A stretch of DNA of 64,000 nucleotides from Hoeflea sp. YIM 152468. Lineage in GTDB: Bacteria > Pseudomonadota > Alphaproteobacteria > Rhizobiales > Rhizobiaceae. The notes beneath the pieces were generated by a model, which did no database searches, was not told where the DNA came from, and saw only the letters and a list, made by a program, of their open reading frames with translations. Location: the NCBI RefSeq assembly GCF_029210485.1, contig NZ_JARGET010000038.1, positions 248,001 to 312,000 on the forward strand, written 5' to 3'. Positions 1-8,993 of this stretch are shown here, in pieces. How positions within the stretch are numbered: position 1 is the first letter of the stretch; every line of letters begins with the position of its first letter. Made by a program: the position numbers and the translations under genes.

Positions 1-317
1 GTTTTGGCGCTTCCACATCTCCGGGGCTGATGTCGTTTCCGCGGCCAGGATTCACGCTGACGCTGGATTTTGCCAATACCGGAAACCGCACCTTGCGGAT
101 GCTTGATGCGCTCGACGAGATTGTTCTGGCGGCGGGGGGTGGGCTCAATCCGTACAAGGACCAGCGAATGTCGCCAGAGATGTTTGCAGCCTCGTTCCCA
201 CAATGGAAAGACATGGAAGCCATGCGTGATCCGGCTCTGATATCGGATTTCTGGCGCCGGACCGCCGGCAAGCTGAACGCCAGCTGCCTCCCCGGCATAC
301 GCACCGCCACCGCCTGA
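1..317 (+). CDS. FAD-linked oxidase, C-terminal fragment (5' end outside window)
   Basis: The reading frame is open from the left edge of the window, so this is the end of a longer gene. The roughly 104 visible residues carry a glycine-leucine/methionine-SFPRPG stretch followed by TLTLDF, then a helix with LDALDEIVLAAGGG, a YKDQRMSPEMF segment and a terminal FWRRTAG. This pattern is typical of the C-terminal substrate domain of VAO-type FAD-binding oxidases, including the decaprenylphospho-ribose oxidase (DprE1-like) branch. The flavin-binding N-terminal domain is not in the window, so the substrate cannot be given. It is followed about 100 bp downstream by gpsA on the same strand. The family call is moderately secure; the specific enzyme is not. 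Confidence 0.7.
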   Translation, partial: FGASTSPGLMSFPRPGFTLTLDFANTGNRTLRMLDALDEIVLAAGGGLNPYKDQRMSPEMFAASFPQWKDMEAMRDPALISDFWRRTAGKLNASCLPGIRTATA

Positions 318-416
318 CCGGCTGCTTCCGGCTTGCCAGCACGGCGACGGCCCCGTATTTGAGTGGCCTGAGTGACGGAGCGGCAAACGCCGCCATTGAG
401 CGAAGGAGCACAACCC

Positions 417-1418
417 ATGGCCCGCATCTGCATTCTCGGCACCGGTGCCTGGGGCACCGCGCTGGCCGCAGCTTTGATCAGACAAGGCCATGATGCGCTG
501 ATGTGGGGCCGCAACCCCGCCACCTGTGACGAGATATCGCGCCAGCATTCCAACAAGGCCTATCTTGGCAGCGCGCGCCTTCCCGAAGGTCTTGTCGCGA
601 CCACGGACATGGCCCTTGCGCTGGATCGCGCGGAGATCGTGCTGTTCGTGGTGCCGGCGCAATCGACCGGCGATGTCGCCCGGCAGGCAGCCGCGCATCT
701 GCCTGACCGCGCACTGGTAATCGCCTGTGCCAAAGGCATAGACAACCGCAGCGGCCAAACCCAAAGTGAAGTGATTGCCGGGCAGTTGCCCGGCCATGCG
801 GTGGGTGTGCTGTCGGGGCCCAGCTTTGCCGCCGATGTGGTTGGCGGCCTGCCGACAGCTCTCACGCTGGCCATGCCGGACAAGGACGCGGCGCAGGCCA
901 TGGCCCAATCGCTCTCCGGCGACGCGATCCGGCTCTATGCATCCGACGACATTGTCGGGGTGCAAATCGGCGGATCGCTGAAGAATGTCATGGCGATTGC
1001 CGTCGGGATCTGCCGCGGCGGCGGCATGGGGGCAAGCGCCGAAGCTGCGTTGATCACGCGCGGATATGCGGAACTGGTGCGGCTGGGCGTGGCCATGGGC
1101 GCGCGCGCCGAAACCCTGATGGGACTGTCGGGTCTGGGGGATCTGGTGCTGACCTGCTCGTCGGAGCTGTCGCGCAATTTCTCCTATGGCATTGCCGTTG
1201 GCAGCGGACGCGATGTTTCGGGCCTCAAACTGGCCGAGGGGGTCTATACGGTGTCGATTGCCAATGACCTCGCCGCCCGCCACCAGATCTCCTGTCCGGT
1301 CATGCACACGGCCGGATTGGTGCTGGCGGGCAGGATGTCAGCCGAGGAGGCCCGCGTCGCGCTGATGTCGCGGCCGATCAAGCCGGAAATTCCCACCACT
1401 AGCAGGGACATGCCGTGA
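417..1418 (+). CDS. gpsA: NAD(P)H-dependent glycerol-3-phosphate dehydrogenase
   Basis: Reduces dihydroxyacetone phosphate to sn-glycerol 3-phosphate, the backbone of membrane phospholipids; cytoplasmic. The 333-residue product has the N-terminal dinucleotide-binding glycine motif GTGAWG (residues 8-13), the SGPSFA segment, the catalytic lysine in GSLKNVMA (about K189) and the GLSGLGDLVLTC signature of the C-terminal helical domain. The ATG at 417 is chosen because AAGGAG lies about 9 bases upstream; an in-frame GTG at 372 would add 15 residues with no family match. Length is normal for GpsA. A short GC-rich gap separates it from the next gene, with which it need not be co-transcribed. Confidence 0.96.
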   Translation: MARICILGTGAWGTALAAALIRQGHDALMWGRNPATCDEISRQHSNKAYLGSARLPEGLVATTDMALALDRAEIVLFVVPAQSTGDVARQAAAHLPDRALVIACAKGIDNRSGQTQSEVIAGQLPGHAVGVLSGPSFAADVVGGLPTALTLAMPDKDAAQAMAQSLSGDAIRLYASDDIVGVQIGGSLKNVMAIAVGICRGGGMGASAEAALITRGYAELVRLGVAMGARAETLMGLSGLGDLVLTCSSELSRNFSYGIAVGSGRDVSGLKLAEGVYTVSIANDLAARHQISCPVMHTAGLVLAGRMSAEEARVALMSRPIKPEIPTTSRDMP

Positions 1419-1536
1419 GCGAGGCTTTGCATTTTGACGCCGGCGGGCATCTGCATGAAAACAATTTTCATTTTTTCCCGGTCTAATGGGCCAAACCGGT
1501 AAGACGAACGAGCGGTCGCACGAATCGGAGCATTGC

Positions 1537-3783
1537 ATGAGCTCAAGCCACACAATCACGCCTGTTATCCTGTGCGGCGGCGCCGGATCACGGCTCTGGC
1601 CCATGTCACGGGATTCAAAGCCCAAGCAGTTCCACCGTCTGGTCAACGACAAGACCCTTCTCACCAACACGCTTGAGCGCGTTGACTTCAAAGGTGAGGG
1701 TCTGCGCTATCTGCCGACGCGGATCGTCGGCGGGATCGCCTTCGAATCGCTGCTGACCGAACAGGGTGAAACCAGCAGCGTCGAGGTTGAACGCTATGTG
1801 CTCGAACCGTTGATCCGCGACACCGCTGCGGCGATTGCCGCCGCGATTGCCGATCTGGCTGACACCGATCCCGACAGAATGGTGCTGGTGCTGCCCTCGG
1901 ATCACCAGATTTCCGATGTGGCGGCTTTCTTCGATGTAATCCGCACCGGTGCCCAGGCGCTTGCCGACCGCGGCGGCATCATGACCATCGGCATCACCCC
2001 GACGCGGCCCGAAACCCAATATGGCTATATCGAACGCGGCGATGGCGATGGACCAGTCTACGATGTGTCGCGGTTTCGTGAAAAACCGGATCTGGAAACA
2101 GCCGAGACCTTTCTCCGGTCCGGTCGCTTTTTCTGGAATGGCGGCATTTTCATGTTCCGCGCCGGGGAGATGGGCGCTGAACTGGCCCGCCAGCAACCTC
2201 AGGTCTGGACCCAGGCAAAGCTGGCTGTCGAGCGCGCCGAGATTGAGGGCAAGTGCTACCGCCTCGGTGCAGACGCCTTTGCCGCCTGCCCCAAGATATC
2301 GATCGATTATGCCGTGATGGAAAATGCGTCCCGCATCGGCGTGGTTGCCGCCAGTTTTGACTGGAATGACCTCGGGTCGTGGAACCAGCTGCATGATGGA
2401 TCGGTGCTTGATGAACATGGCAATGCCCGCTTCGGCGATGTGCTGACGCTCGATGTCCAAAACAGCTACCTCCGGTCTGAAGACCGCTTTCTGGCCGTTG
2501 CCGGTCTCGACAACATCATCGTGGTGTCGCAGCCCGATGCGCTGCTGATCGTGCATCGCGACAAGTCGCATCTGGTCAAGGACATCGCCGGCCAGGTCAA
2601 GAAAACCGGAGAATGGCCACCGCTGGCGGTTGCGCATTCGGGCCGTCCGGTGCCGTCGCCAAGGGTGATCCGCAAATGGCTGTTTGACACGGCATTGCCG
2701 CTGTGGGCGGGCGCCGGCGTCGACCGGGTGCATGGCGGTGTCTACGAGGCGCTCAATCATGACGGCAGCCCGGCCGATCTCGGTTTCAAGCGGCTCCGGG
2801 TTCTGGCGCGGCAGATCTACTGCTTTGCCCATGCCGAACTGCTCGGCTGGGAGGGCGATGCGCGGGCAACGCTTGAGCATTGCTTCGCCACGCTGACCAC
2901 AACCGGCTGGCATCCCGATGGCGGCTGGATCCATCTGTGGAATTCGGACGGTACGGTCAAGGACCCGCAGCGCGATACCTATGATCATTGTTTCGTTCTG
3001 CTTGCGCTGGCCTGGCTGTGGCGCGCCACCAAATGGCCCGAAGCGCGGATCTGGGCCGAACGCACCATTGCCTATATGGACGATCATCTTGTCGATCGCG
3101 CCAATGGCGGGTTTTACGAATCGAGCCTCAGACTTGATTACCGCCGCGCCAACCCGCACATGCATTATCTCGAGGCCATGCAGGCCTGGTTCGAGGTCAC
3201 CGGCGAGCGTGTCTTTCTCGACCGCGCCCAGACCGCGGTTGATCTGTTCACATCGGTTTTTTTCGATCCGGAAAGCTGGAGTGTCACCGAGCATTTCGAG
3301 CGCGACTGGTCGGTGCGCAAAGACAAGCCGCCCCGCATCGAGCCCGGTCATCACTACGAATGGGTCTGGCTGCTGCTGCGCCAGGCGCGGTTTGCCGATC
3401 AGCCGCAGCTCAAGGAATATTGCCGCAAGCTTTATGCGACGAGCCACGCTTTCGGCCACGCCCGGGGCACCGATGCGGTGTGCGATTCGATGGCGCCGGA
3501 TGGTTCGCAAATGGTCGGCACGGCCCGGCTCTGGTGCCAGACCGAGGCACTCAAGGCGGGTCTGCTGGCACGCGCCGAAGGCCTGCCGGGTGACGAGACA
3601 CTGTTCATCCGCATGCTCGACGTCATCTTCAACCGCTATCTGACAGCACCCGCACCTGGCGGATGGTATGATCAGATCGACCCGCACGGCCGGGTCATCT
3701 CGAAGGACATGCCGACAAGCACGTTCTACCATGTGTTTTGCGCGCTGGTCGAGTATCTCCGGCATGAGGAGATGCTTCCCTGA
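1537..3783 (+). CDS. Mannose-1-phosphate guanylyltransferase fused to an AGE/mannose isomerase domain
   Basis: A 748-residue two-domain enzyme. Residues 1 to about 355 are a GDP-mannose pyrophosphorylase: the nucleotide-binding GGAGSRLWPMSR lies at 14-25, the DSKPKQF lysines follow, and FFWNGGIFMF and FDWNDLGSWNQL are typical. From about residue 377 (RKWLFDTALPLW) an (alpha/alpha)6 AGE-family domain begins, with the PGHHYEW motif near residue 603 that carries active-site histidines in mannose isomerases and N-acylglucosamine 2-epimerases. This replaces the cupin mannose-6-phosphate isomerase domain of the common bifunctional enzyme. The fusion probably channels fructose/mannose units into GDP-mannose for surface polysaccharide; the exact isomerase substrate is inferred. 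ATG 1537 follows a CGGAG site; an in-frame ATG at 1486 is less likely. A phosphomannomutase follows 48 bp downstream. Confidence 0.92.
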   Translation: MSSSHTITPVILCGGAGSRLWPMSRDSKPKQFHRLVNDKTLLTNTLERVDFKGEGLRYLPTRIVGGIAFESLLTEQGETSSVEVERYVLEPLIRDTAAAIAAAIADLADTDPDRMVLVLPSDHQISDVAAFFDVIRTGAQALADRGGIMTIGITPTRPETQYGYIERGDGDGPVYDVSRFREKPDLETAETFLRSGRFFWNGGIFMFRAGEMGAELARQQPQVWTQAKLAVERAEIEGKCYRLGADAFAACPKISIDYAVMENASRIGVVAASFDWNDLGSWNQLHDGSVLDEHGNARFGDVLTLDVQNSYLRSEDRFLAVAGLDNIIVVSQPDALLIVHRDKSHLVKDIAGQVKKTGEWPPLAVAHSGRPVPSPRVIRKWLFDTALPLWAGAGVDRVHGGVYEALNHDGSPADLGFKRLRVLARQIYCFAHAELLGWEGDARATLEHCFATLTTTGWHPDGGWIHLWNSDGTVKDPQRDTYDHCFVLLALAWLWRATKWPEARIWAERTIAYMDDHLVDRANGGFYESSLRLDYRRANPHMHYLEAMQAWFEVTGERVFLDRAQTAVDLFTSVFFDPESWSVTEHFERDWSVRKDKPPRIEPGHHYEWVWLLLRQARFADQPQLKEYCRKLYATSHAFGHARGTDAVCDSMAPDGSQMVGTARLWCQTEALKAGLLARAEGLPGDETLFIRMLDVIFNRYLTAPAPGGWYDQIDPHGRVISKDMPTSTFYHVFCALVEYLRHEEMLP

Positions 3784-3831
3784 CCGGATCAGGGCAGCGC
3801 AGACAGTTTACGGAACGGGAGAGACATCGAC

Positions 3832-5250
3832 ATGGCGGCGAAATTCGGCACAAGCGGGCTGCGCGGCCTTGTTGGCGACCTGACCGACGGCACAGCAGGC
3901 GCCCACGCCGTTGCTTTCGCCCGGCATCTCCTGGGAACCGGAATGGTTACCATCGGCGCGCCGGTTTTTCTCGGCCAGGACCTGCGTGCCTCAAGCCCGG
4001 AGATCGTCGCCCAATGTGCCTCGGCGCTGATTGCCGAGGGTCTGGAGCCTGTGGACTGCGGCGTGTTGCCGACACCGGCGCTGGCACTCTACGCGATGGG
4101 GCAAGGTGCGGCGGCGCTGATGATCACCGGCTCGCACATCCCTGACGACCGCAACGGCATCAAGTTCTACCGGCCGGATGGCGAGATCGACAAGCAGGAC
4201 GAGCTGGCGATCTCGGCTCTGGCGCCGGCCGGATTGGCGCAGAAGCTGCTCGCCCCCAGCCTGCTGGTCGACCGTTCGGCGGAGGCGATGGCAGGTTTCA
4301 TCAGCCGCTATCGTGGCTTCGTCCCCGATGGTCTGCTGCGCGGACTGCGCATCGGCCTTTACGAGCACAGCTCCGCCGCCAGCGGGGCCCTGGCGTCGAT
4401 CCTTGAAGAGGCCGGCGTCGATGTGGTCCGGCTCGGCAGGTCCGAGGTCTTTGTTCCGGTCGATACGGAAGCCGTCTCCGAAGAAACCAGAGCACTGGTT
4501 GGCGGATGGATCGGTTCGGAAACACTGGATGGGCTGGTCTCTGCCGATGGTGACGGCGACCGGCCGCTGGTGGTCGACGAGACCGGCCGGGTGCTCCGCG
4601 GCGATGCGCTCGGCCTGATTGCCGCCCGTTACCTTGGCGCCGATGCGGTCGTCACGCCGGTGACGTCGAATTCGGGCATCGAAAGCCGATGTCAGGCTGC
4701 TGTCAGCCGCACCAAAGTCGGCTCCCCTCCGGTCATCGCCGGGATGGCCAAAGCGCTCGCCAGTGGCAGAAGCTGCGTCATCGGGTTCGAAGCCAATGGC
4801 GGCGTGCTCACCGGCAATTCCATTGCGGCAGGAGCTGCAATCCTTGCCGCCTTGCCGACGCGCGATAGCGTGCTGCCGATTCTCTGCGCCTTTGCCGCAG
4901 CAAGGGCGGCGGGGCAATCGCTGTCGGCCTATGTGGCCGGTCTCGGCTTGCAGGTTGCAGCCAGTGACCGGATCGAGAATTTTCCGACTGAGACCAGCAA
5001 GGCCCTGATTGCGCAGCTAACGTCCGATGAGGCGGCGCGCAGCGAGTTCTTCGAGCCGCTTGGGCAAGCATCGAACGTTGATCTCACCGATGGCCTGCGG
5101 GTGACCTTCGAGAATGGCGAGATCGTGCATCTGCGGCCTTCGGGCAATGCGCCGGAAATGCGCGTGTACAGCGAGGCGGCGAGCGAAGAACTGGCGTATG
5201 GTCTGATTGCCCGGACAGCCGAGCGGATCAGGCTGGTGAGCGGCATCTGA
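3832..5250 (+). CDS. Phosphomannomutase (phosphohexomutase family)
   Basis: Interconverts hexose 6-phosphate and 1-phosphate, most likely mannose, feeding the guanylyltransferase just upstream. The 472-residue protein opens with FGTSGLRG, has the phosphoserine loop as TGSHIP (active-site S101; the usual form is TASHNP) and the metal loop DGDGDR (D239, D241, D243), plus the C-terminal sugar-phosphate loop RPSGNAPEMR. GGGAGAG-type purine-rich sequence about 10 bases upstream of ATG 3832 serves as ribosome binding site. Together with 1537-3783 it forms a GDP-mannose supply operon, comparable to noeJ-noeK of rhizobia. The gene converges on the TRAP transporter operon with only 30 bp between stops and no obvious terminator. 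Confidence 0.93.
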   Translation: MAAKFGTSGLRGLVGDLTDGTAGAHAVAFARHLLGTGMVTIGAPVFLGQDLRASSPEIVAQCASALIAEGLEPVDCGVLPTPALALYAMGQGAAALMITGSHIPDDRNGIKFYRPDGEIDKQDELAISALAPAGLAQKLLAPSLLVDRSAEAMAGFISRYRGFVPDGLLRGLRIGLYEHSSAASGALASILEEAGVDVVRLGRSEVFVPVDTEAVSEETRALVGGWIGSETLDGLVSADGDGDRPLVVDETGRVLRGDALGLIAARYLGADAVVTPVTSNSGIESRCQAAVSRTKVGSPPVIAGMAKALASGRSCVIGFEANGGVLTGNSIAAGAAILAALPTRDSVLPILCAFAAARAAGQSLSAYVAGLGLQVAASDRIENFPTETSKALIAQLTSDEAARSEFFEPLGQASNVDLTDGLRVTFENGEIVHLRPSGNAPEMRVYSEAASEELAYGLIARTAERIRLVSGI

Positions 5251-5280
5251 CACAGCGCTCCCGGTCTCCCGAAGGGCGCA

Positions 5281-6576
5281 TTATCCCGGATAGCCGAACA
5301 TCCGCGGCAGCCACAACACGATATCGGGCAACAGGATCAGGCCGGCAAGTGCCAGAACCAGAACCCCGAGAAACGGCCAGATTTCACCAATGATCTCGCG
5401 CAGCGGGATCTGCGTCACCGCGTTGATGACAAACAGCAGGATGCCGTAGGGCGGGGTGATCAGGCCGATCATGCAATTGACCACCGCAACCACGCCGAAA
5501 TGCACCAGATCGATCCCGAGTTCGCGGCAGGCCGGCAGAAACAGCGGGATGATCACCAGAATGATGGTGGTGGCGTCGAGCACGCAGCCAAGCAGCAGAA
5601 ACAGCACATTGACGCCAAGCAGAAAGATCAGCGGCGACACGTCGAGCCCGACCAGGGCCTCAGCCACGATGTTGGGGATGTTTTCCGACGCGACCACATA
5701 GTTGAGGATCAGGGCGCCGCCAATGACCAGCCCGACCGCCGCCGAAGACCGGGCGCTTTCGACCAGAATGCCATAGAGCGCGCGCAGCGACAGAGCGCGG
5801 TAGAACAGACTCGCCAGCAGCAATGCGTAGGCGGCTGCCACCGCCGCAGCTTCGGTCGGTGTGGTGACACCGCCATAGATGCCATAGAGCAGGATGGCCG
5901 GCATCAGCAGTGCCGGAAAGGCGTTGGCGGTATGGCGCGGCAGGTCTCGGAGCGGAACCGGCTGCTCGATGGCAAAATCGCGCCGGGTGGAAAGGATGGT
6001 GTTCATCAGCATCAGCACCGCCCCCATGAACAGCCCGGGGACGATGCCGCCCAGAAACAGGAAGCCGATCGATGTGTTGGACACCAGCGCATAGAGCACC
6101 ATCGGGATCGATGGCGGAATGATCGGCCCGATGGTCGCCGACGCAGCGGTGATCGCGGCCGCATAGCCGCGGGTGTAGTGGCCGCTCCTGGTCATCATGC
6201 CGATAATGATCTTGCCGATCCCGGCGGCATCGGCGACCGCAGAGCCTGACATGCCGGAAAATATCAGCGAAGCGACGATGTTGACGTGGCCGAGCCCCCC
6301 GCGAAAGCGGCCGACCGCCGCGACGCAGAATTGCAGCAGCCGTTCGGAGATCGTGCCGGCATTCATGATGTTGGCGGCGACAATGAACAGCGGCACGGCA
6401 AGCAGGATGAAGCTCTGGTAGAGCCCGTCCATCAAAACCTTGCCGGCGATGCCGACACCCTGGCCGTTTACACCGAGATAGACAAAGGCGGAAATCAGGA
6501 TCGCATAGGCAACCGGCAAGCCGATGCCAGCCAGAAAGAACAGTGTAAGCAGGCACAGCGCGAATTCGACCGTCAT
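5281..6576 (-). CDS. dctM: TRAP transporter large permease subunit (DctM)
   Basis: The 12-helix, ion-coupled membrane component of a tripartite ATP-independent periplasmic transporter. The 431-residue product is almost entirely hydrophobic helices; FSGMSGSAVADAAGIG and the IIPPSIPMVLYA segment are DctM hallmarks, and the second repeat is seen near GLITPPYG. Its start ATG overlaps the stop of the small permease gene by 4 bases (6573-6576), so the two are translationally coupled. It is the last gene of the dctP-dctQ-dctM operon. The substrate is not set by this subunit. Confidence 0.95.
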   Translation of the reverse strand: MTVEFALCLLTLFFLAGIGLPVAYAILISAFVYLGVNGQGVGIAGKVLMDGLYQSFILLAVPLFIVAANIMNAGTISERLLQFCVAAVGRFRGGLGHVNIVASLIFSGMSGSAVADAAGIGKIIIGMMTRSGHYTRGYAAAITAASATIGPIIPPSIPMVLYALVSNTSIGFLFLGGIVPGLFMGAVLMLMNTILSTRRDFAIEQPVPLRDLPRHTANAFPALLMPAILLYGIYGGVTTPTEAAAVAAAYALLLASLFYRALSLRALYGILVESARSSAAVGLVIGGALILNYVVASENIPNIVAEALVGLDVSPLIFLLGVNVLFLLLGCVLDATTIILVIIPLFLPACRELGIDLVHFGVVAVVNCMIGLITPPYGILLFVINAVTQIPLREIIGEIWPFLGVLVLALAGLILLPDIVLWLPRMFGYPG

Positions 6577-7136
6577 TTTTCCACGATCCCGCCTGTGCCT
6601 GGCTGGTCGATGTCGGCGCCATGACGGAAGGCGCTGATCGCGCGCCAGCCGTAGCGCAAGGCAACAGCGACCAGGAACAGGATGTAGATCGAATAGATGT
6701 CGCGCATCCGCACCCAGTCTCCGAGCAGATGGCTCAGCGTTGCCGTCTTCTTCAGCCGCAGAATGTAGAATTTCGACAGGGTTGGCTCCACCGACCAGAG
6801 CAGCCCGGCGCAGACTGCGACGCCGCCGATGATCGCGAACCAGCGGCGTGCTTTCGGGCTGACATGGCCATAGACGATATCGAAGGTCACGTGATCGCGT
6901 TCACGCACGACAAAAGCCGCTCCCCAGAATACGATCCATACCCACAGCGCCAGACAAAACTCCAGCGTCCAGCCATACTGGCTTGGCTCCAATATCGGGA
7001 AGGTCTTGCCCAGCCAGTCGAGCTTTGCCGAATAGCGGATGCCGATCTGCAAGATGAAGGTCAAAAACATGGCGGCCATCAGCATGGCCGCCACAAATTC
7101 CGCACCGCGCAGGAACCAGTTGACGAGTGTCTTCAT
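6573..7136 (-). CDS. dctQ: TRAP transporter small permease subunit (DctQ)
   Basis: A 187-residue membrane protein with four predicted helices, beginning near FVAAMLMAAMFLTFILQ, then LEFCLALWVWIVFWGAAFVV, a third near WFAIIGGVAVCAGLLW and a fourth near YSIYILFLVAVALRYG. The R-E-R-D-H segment after helix 2 is typical of DctQ (family pattern: hVxFD after helix 2; here HVTFD). It forms the membrane complex with DctM and docks the solute-binding protein. Position between dctP (35 bp upstream) and dctM (4-bp overlap) confirms the assignment. Confidence 0.93.
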   Translation of the reverse strand: MKTLVNWFLRGAEFVAAMLMAAMFLTFILQIGIRYSAKLDWLGKTFPILEPSQYGWTLEFCLALWVWIVFWGAAFVVRERDHVTFDIVYGHVSPKARRWFAIIGGVAVCAGLLWSVEPTLSKFYILRLKKTATLSHLLGDWVRMRDIYSIYILFLVAVALRYGWRAISAFRHGADIDQPGTGGIVEK

Positions 7137-7171
7137 GTCAGGTCCACCGCGGCTTCATCAGTTTGAGAAGA

Positions 7172-8176
7172 TCAATTGCCCAGGGCGTTGATCTTGTCGA
7201 GAACCCCTTCGGGCCAGCTGGCGGCAAAATCCGAGCCGACATACTGCGCCTGAACATGGGTGCGGAAGGCGTTCAGGTCCGGCTCATAAATCTCCATGCC
7301 CTTTTCGCGCAGGAACGAGACCAGATCCTCTTCCTTCTTCAGCTGTGCCTGGCGCCCGCTTTCTGCCGCATCGACTGCAGCCTTCTGCACGGTTGCCTGC
7401 TGCTCAGGTGTGAGCTTGTCCCAAACCGCCTTCGAGAAGGCGACATAGTTCAGATCCACAAGATGCGACGTCAGCACAACCTGTTTGGTGACTTCGTAGA
7501 ACTTGGCGTCAACCACGGTTGGCAGCGGATTGTCCTGACCGTCGACGGAACCGGTCGAGAGTGCTGTGTAAATCTCCGTAAACGACATCGGCGTCGGGTT
7601 GGCGCCGAGCGCCTTGCCGAGGAACTGCCAGGCATCGGACCCCGGCATGCGCAGATTGACGCCTGCCAGATCTTCCGGCTTCATGACCGTCAGCTCTTCC
7701 TTGCTCTGGCGCAAATTGACATTGCGGCGGCCCAGATACATCACCGCCAGCAACTTCACGCCGAGTTCATCCTCCACCTTCTGCTTGAATGGCTCCATCA
7801 GCGGGTCATTGAACACTGCGACCTGATGGGCGGCGTCCTGGTGCACGTAACCGGTGGCGAAGATCGAGAATTCGGGGAAAAAGGTCGCCAGCTCCTGGGC
7901 CGAGGCGATCGACATTTCCAGGTCACCCGAGGCAATGGCTTCCAGTTCACTGCCCTGAGCGATCAGCGTACCGTTGTAATGCGGCTGATAGGCGGCAAAT
8001 TCGGCCACTTGCGGTGCGAAGACGGTGGCAAGCGCAACCGAGCGCTGATCACTGTCCGACGCAGGCGTCGACATGCGCAATGTAACCTTGTCCTCGGCAA
8101 AGCCGGTCGAAACGAATCCGGCCATGCCGGCAGAAACGGCACATGCAAGCAGCATGCGGCGGGTAAAACCAGTCAT
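7172..8176 (-). CDS. dctP: TRAP transporter periplasmic solute-binding protein (DctP)
   Basis: Binds the substrate in the periplasm and delivers it to DctQM. The 334-residue product starts at ATG 8176, 7-8 bases after a strong GGAGGAG site; a longer frame to 8242 lacks signals. The signal peptide TRRMLLACAVSAGMAG ends near GFA-ED; the twin arginine makes Tat export possible, although Sec is the norm. The mature protein shows the DctP signature NLRMPGSDAWQFLGKALGANPTPM with the conserved arginine that pairs with substrate carboxylates, and LSTGSVDGQDNPLP. The conserved arginine implies a carboxylate ligand (sugar acid, quinate-like or similar). Neighbouring regulator and shikimate-dehydrogenase paralogue hint at a cyclic or sugar acid; that is inference. 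Confidence 0.95.
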   Translation of the reverse strand: MTGFTRRMLLACAVSAGMAGFVSTGFAEDKVTLRMSTPASDSDQRSVALATVFAPQVAEFAAYQPHYNGTLIAQGSELEAIASGDLEMSIASAQELATFFPEFSIFATGYVHQDAAHQVAVFNDPLMEPFKQKVEDELGVKLLAVMYLGRRNVNLRQSKEELTVMKPEDLAGVNLRMPGSDAWQFLGKALGANPTPMSFTEIYTALSTGSVDGQDNPLPTVVDAKFYEVTKQVVLTSHLVDLNYVAFSKAVWDKLTPEQQATVQKAAVDAAESGRQAQLKKEEDLVSFLREKGMEIYEPDLNAFRTHVQAQYVGSDFAASWPEGVLDKINALGN

Positions 8177-8262
8177 GAGTTTCTCCTCCCATTGATAATC
8201 CGGCGGCTCCCGGCCCTGTCGGATCTGGCAAAATCCTGTCACAGTGCAGGGGCATTTTCAAC

Positions 8263-8275
8263 ATACGAATCGTAT
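8263..8275. promoter_or_regulatory. Palindromic operator candidate upstream of the TRAP operon
   Basis: ATACGA-A-TCGTAT is a perfect 6+6 inverted repeat with one central base, lying 87 bases upstream of the dctP start and just past the end of the GntR-family gene. Size and symmetry match FadR-subfamily operators. A related ATCGTAAT sequence lies in front of the regulator gene (9043-9056, TATAT-CGTA-ATATA). I infer that the adjacent FCD regulator binds both. Confidence 0.6.
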
Positions 8276-8288
8276 TTTGTAGGTTATT

Positions 8289-8993
8289 TCAGACCTCGGA
8301 GTATTGGTTGACCCATGGCACCGACCCTGCATCGTTGCGAGCCTTGATGATAAATTCGACGCCGCCGAGAATATGGACGCTGAGGATCTCCCTGGCCTTG
8401 TTCGCGTCGCGCGCAAACGCGACTTCCAGCAATTCCGCATGTTCGCGGGCGCCCCGCTCTCCGCGGAATGCCGAGGTGAGTATCTGATAGCGAATATATT
8501 TATCAAAAATCTGGCCATGCAGATCGAGCAAGGTTCTGGAATCGCAGCCGGCGATCAGCGCGCGATGAAAGCCCCAATCCGCCCGTTTCCAGTCGTCCCG
8601 CGCCGACCTGTCACCCGCAATCATCCTGTCTTCGAACCGGCGCAGTTTGTGATGCGCCGCCACAACTTGTGATTCCCAGTCGAGATCTCCGTTTTCAAAG
8701 GACCGGGTGACGGCGTGGCCTTCGACCAGCAATCGCAGCTCCGCAACCTCCCGGAGATCGGCCTCCGAAACACTGGCAACTTCAAAACCCTTTTGCCCCT
8801 CGGCCACCACAAGACCATCGGAAGTAAGGCGATTAAGGATCTCCCGGAGCGTCGTGACGCTGACATGGTAGCGCTTTCGCAACGGTTCCAGACGCAGCTT
8901 TTCGCTCGGCCGCAATTGTCCGAATATGATATCTCTCCGGATGGTTCGATAGGCGTTGTCGCCGATCGTGCCGTCATTTGCCGCATCAATCAC
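8289..8993 (-). CDS. GntR family transcriptional regulator, FCD (FadR) subfamily
   Basis: A 234-residue repressor-type protein: winged helix-turn-helix at about residues 12-75 (IIFGQLRPSEKLRLEPL, then VTTLREILNRLTSDGLV) and an all-helical FCD ligand domain from about 85 to 215 (LREVAELRLLVEG, DWGFHRALIAGC with the metal/ligand histidine, and the C-terminal HILGGVEF). The GTG at 8993 is chosen because GGAGGGCGGA lies immediately upstream. It is directly upstream of and in line with the TRAP operon, with a palindrome between them, so it most likely represses dctPQM in the absence of a carboxylate inducer. Ligand unknown. Confidence 0.92.
   Translation of the reverse strand: MIDAANDGTIGDNAYRTIRRDIIFGQLRPSEKLRLEPLRKRYHVSVTTLREILNRLTSDGLVVAEGQKGFEVASVSEADLREVAELRLLVEGHAVTRSFENGDLDWESQVVAAHHKLRRFEDRMIAGDRSARDDWKRADWGFHRALIAGCDSRTLLDLHGQIFDKYIRYQILTSAFRGERGAREHAELLEVAFARDANKAREILSVHILGGVEFIIKARNDAGSVPWVNQYSEV

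Noticed and set aside
1615-3765. 716-codon open frame on the minus strand opposite the GMP-AGE gene
   Set aside because: It mirrors a confidently identified gene on the plus strand; long antisense frames are common in GC-rich coding DNA and its translation has no family motifs.
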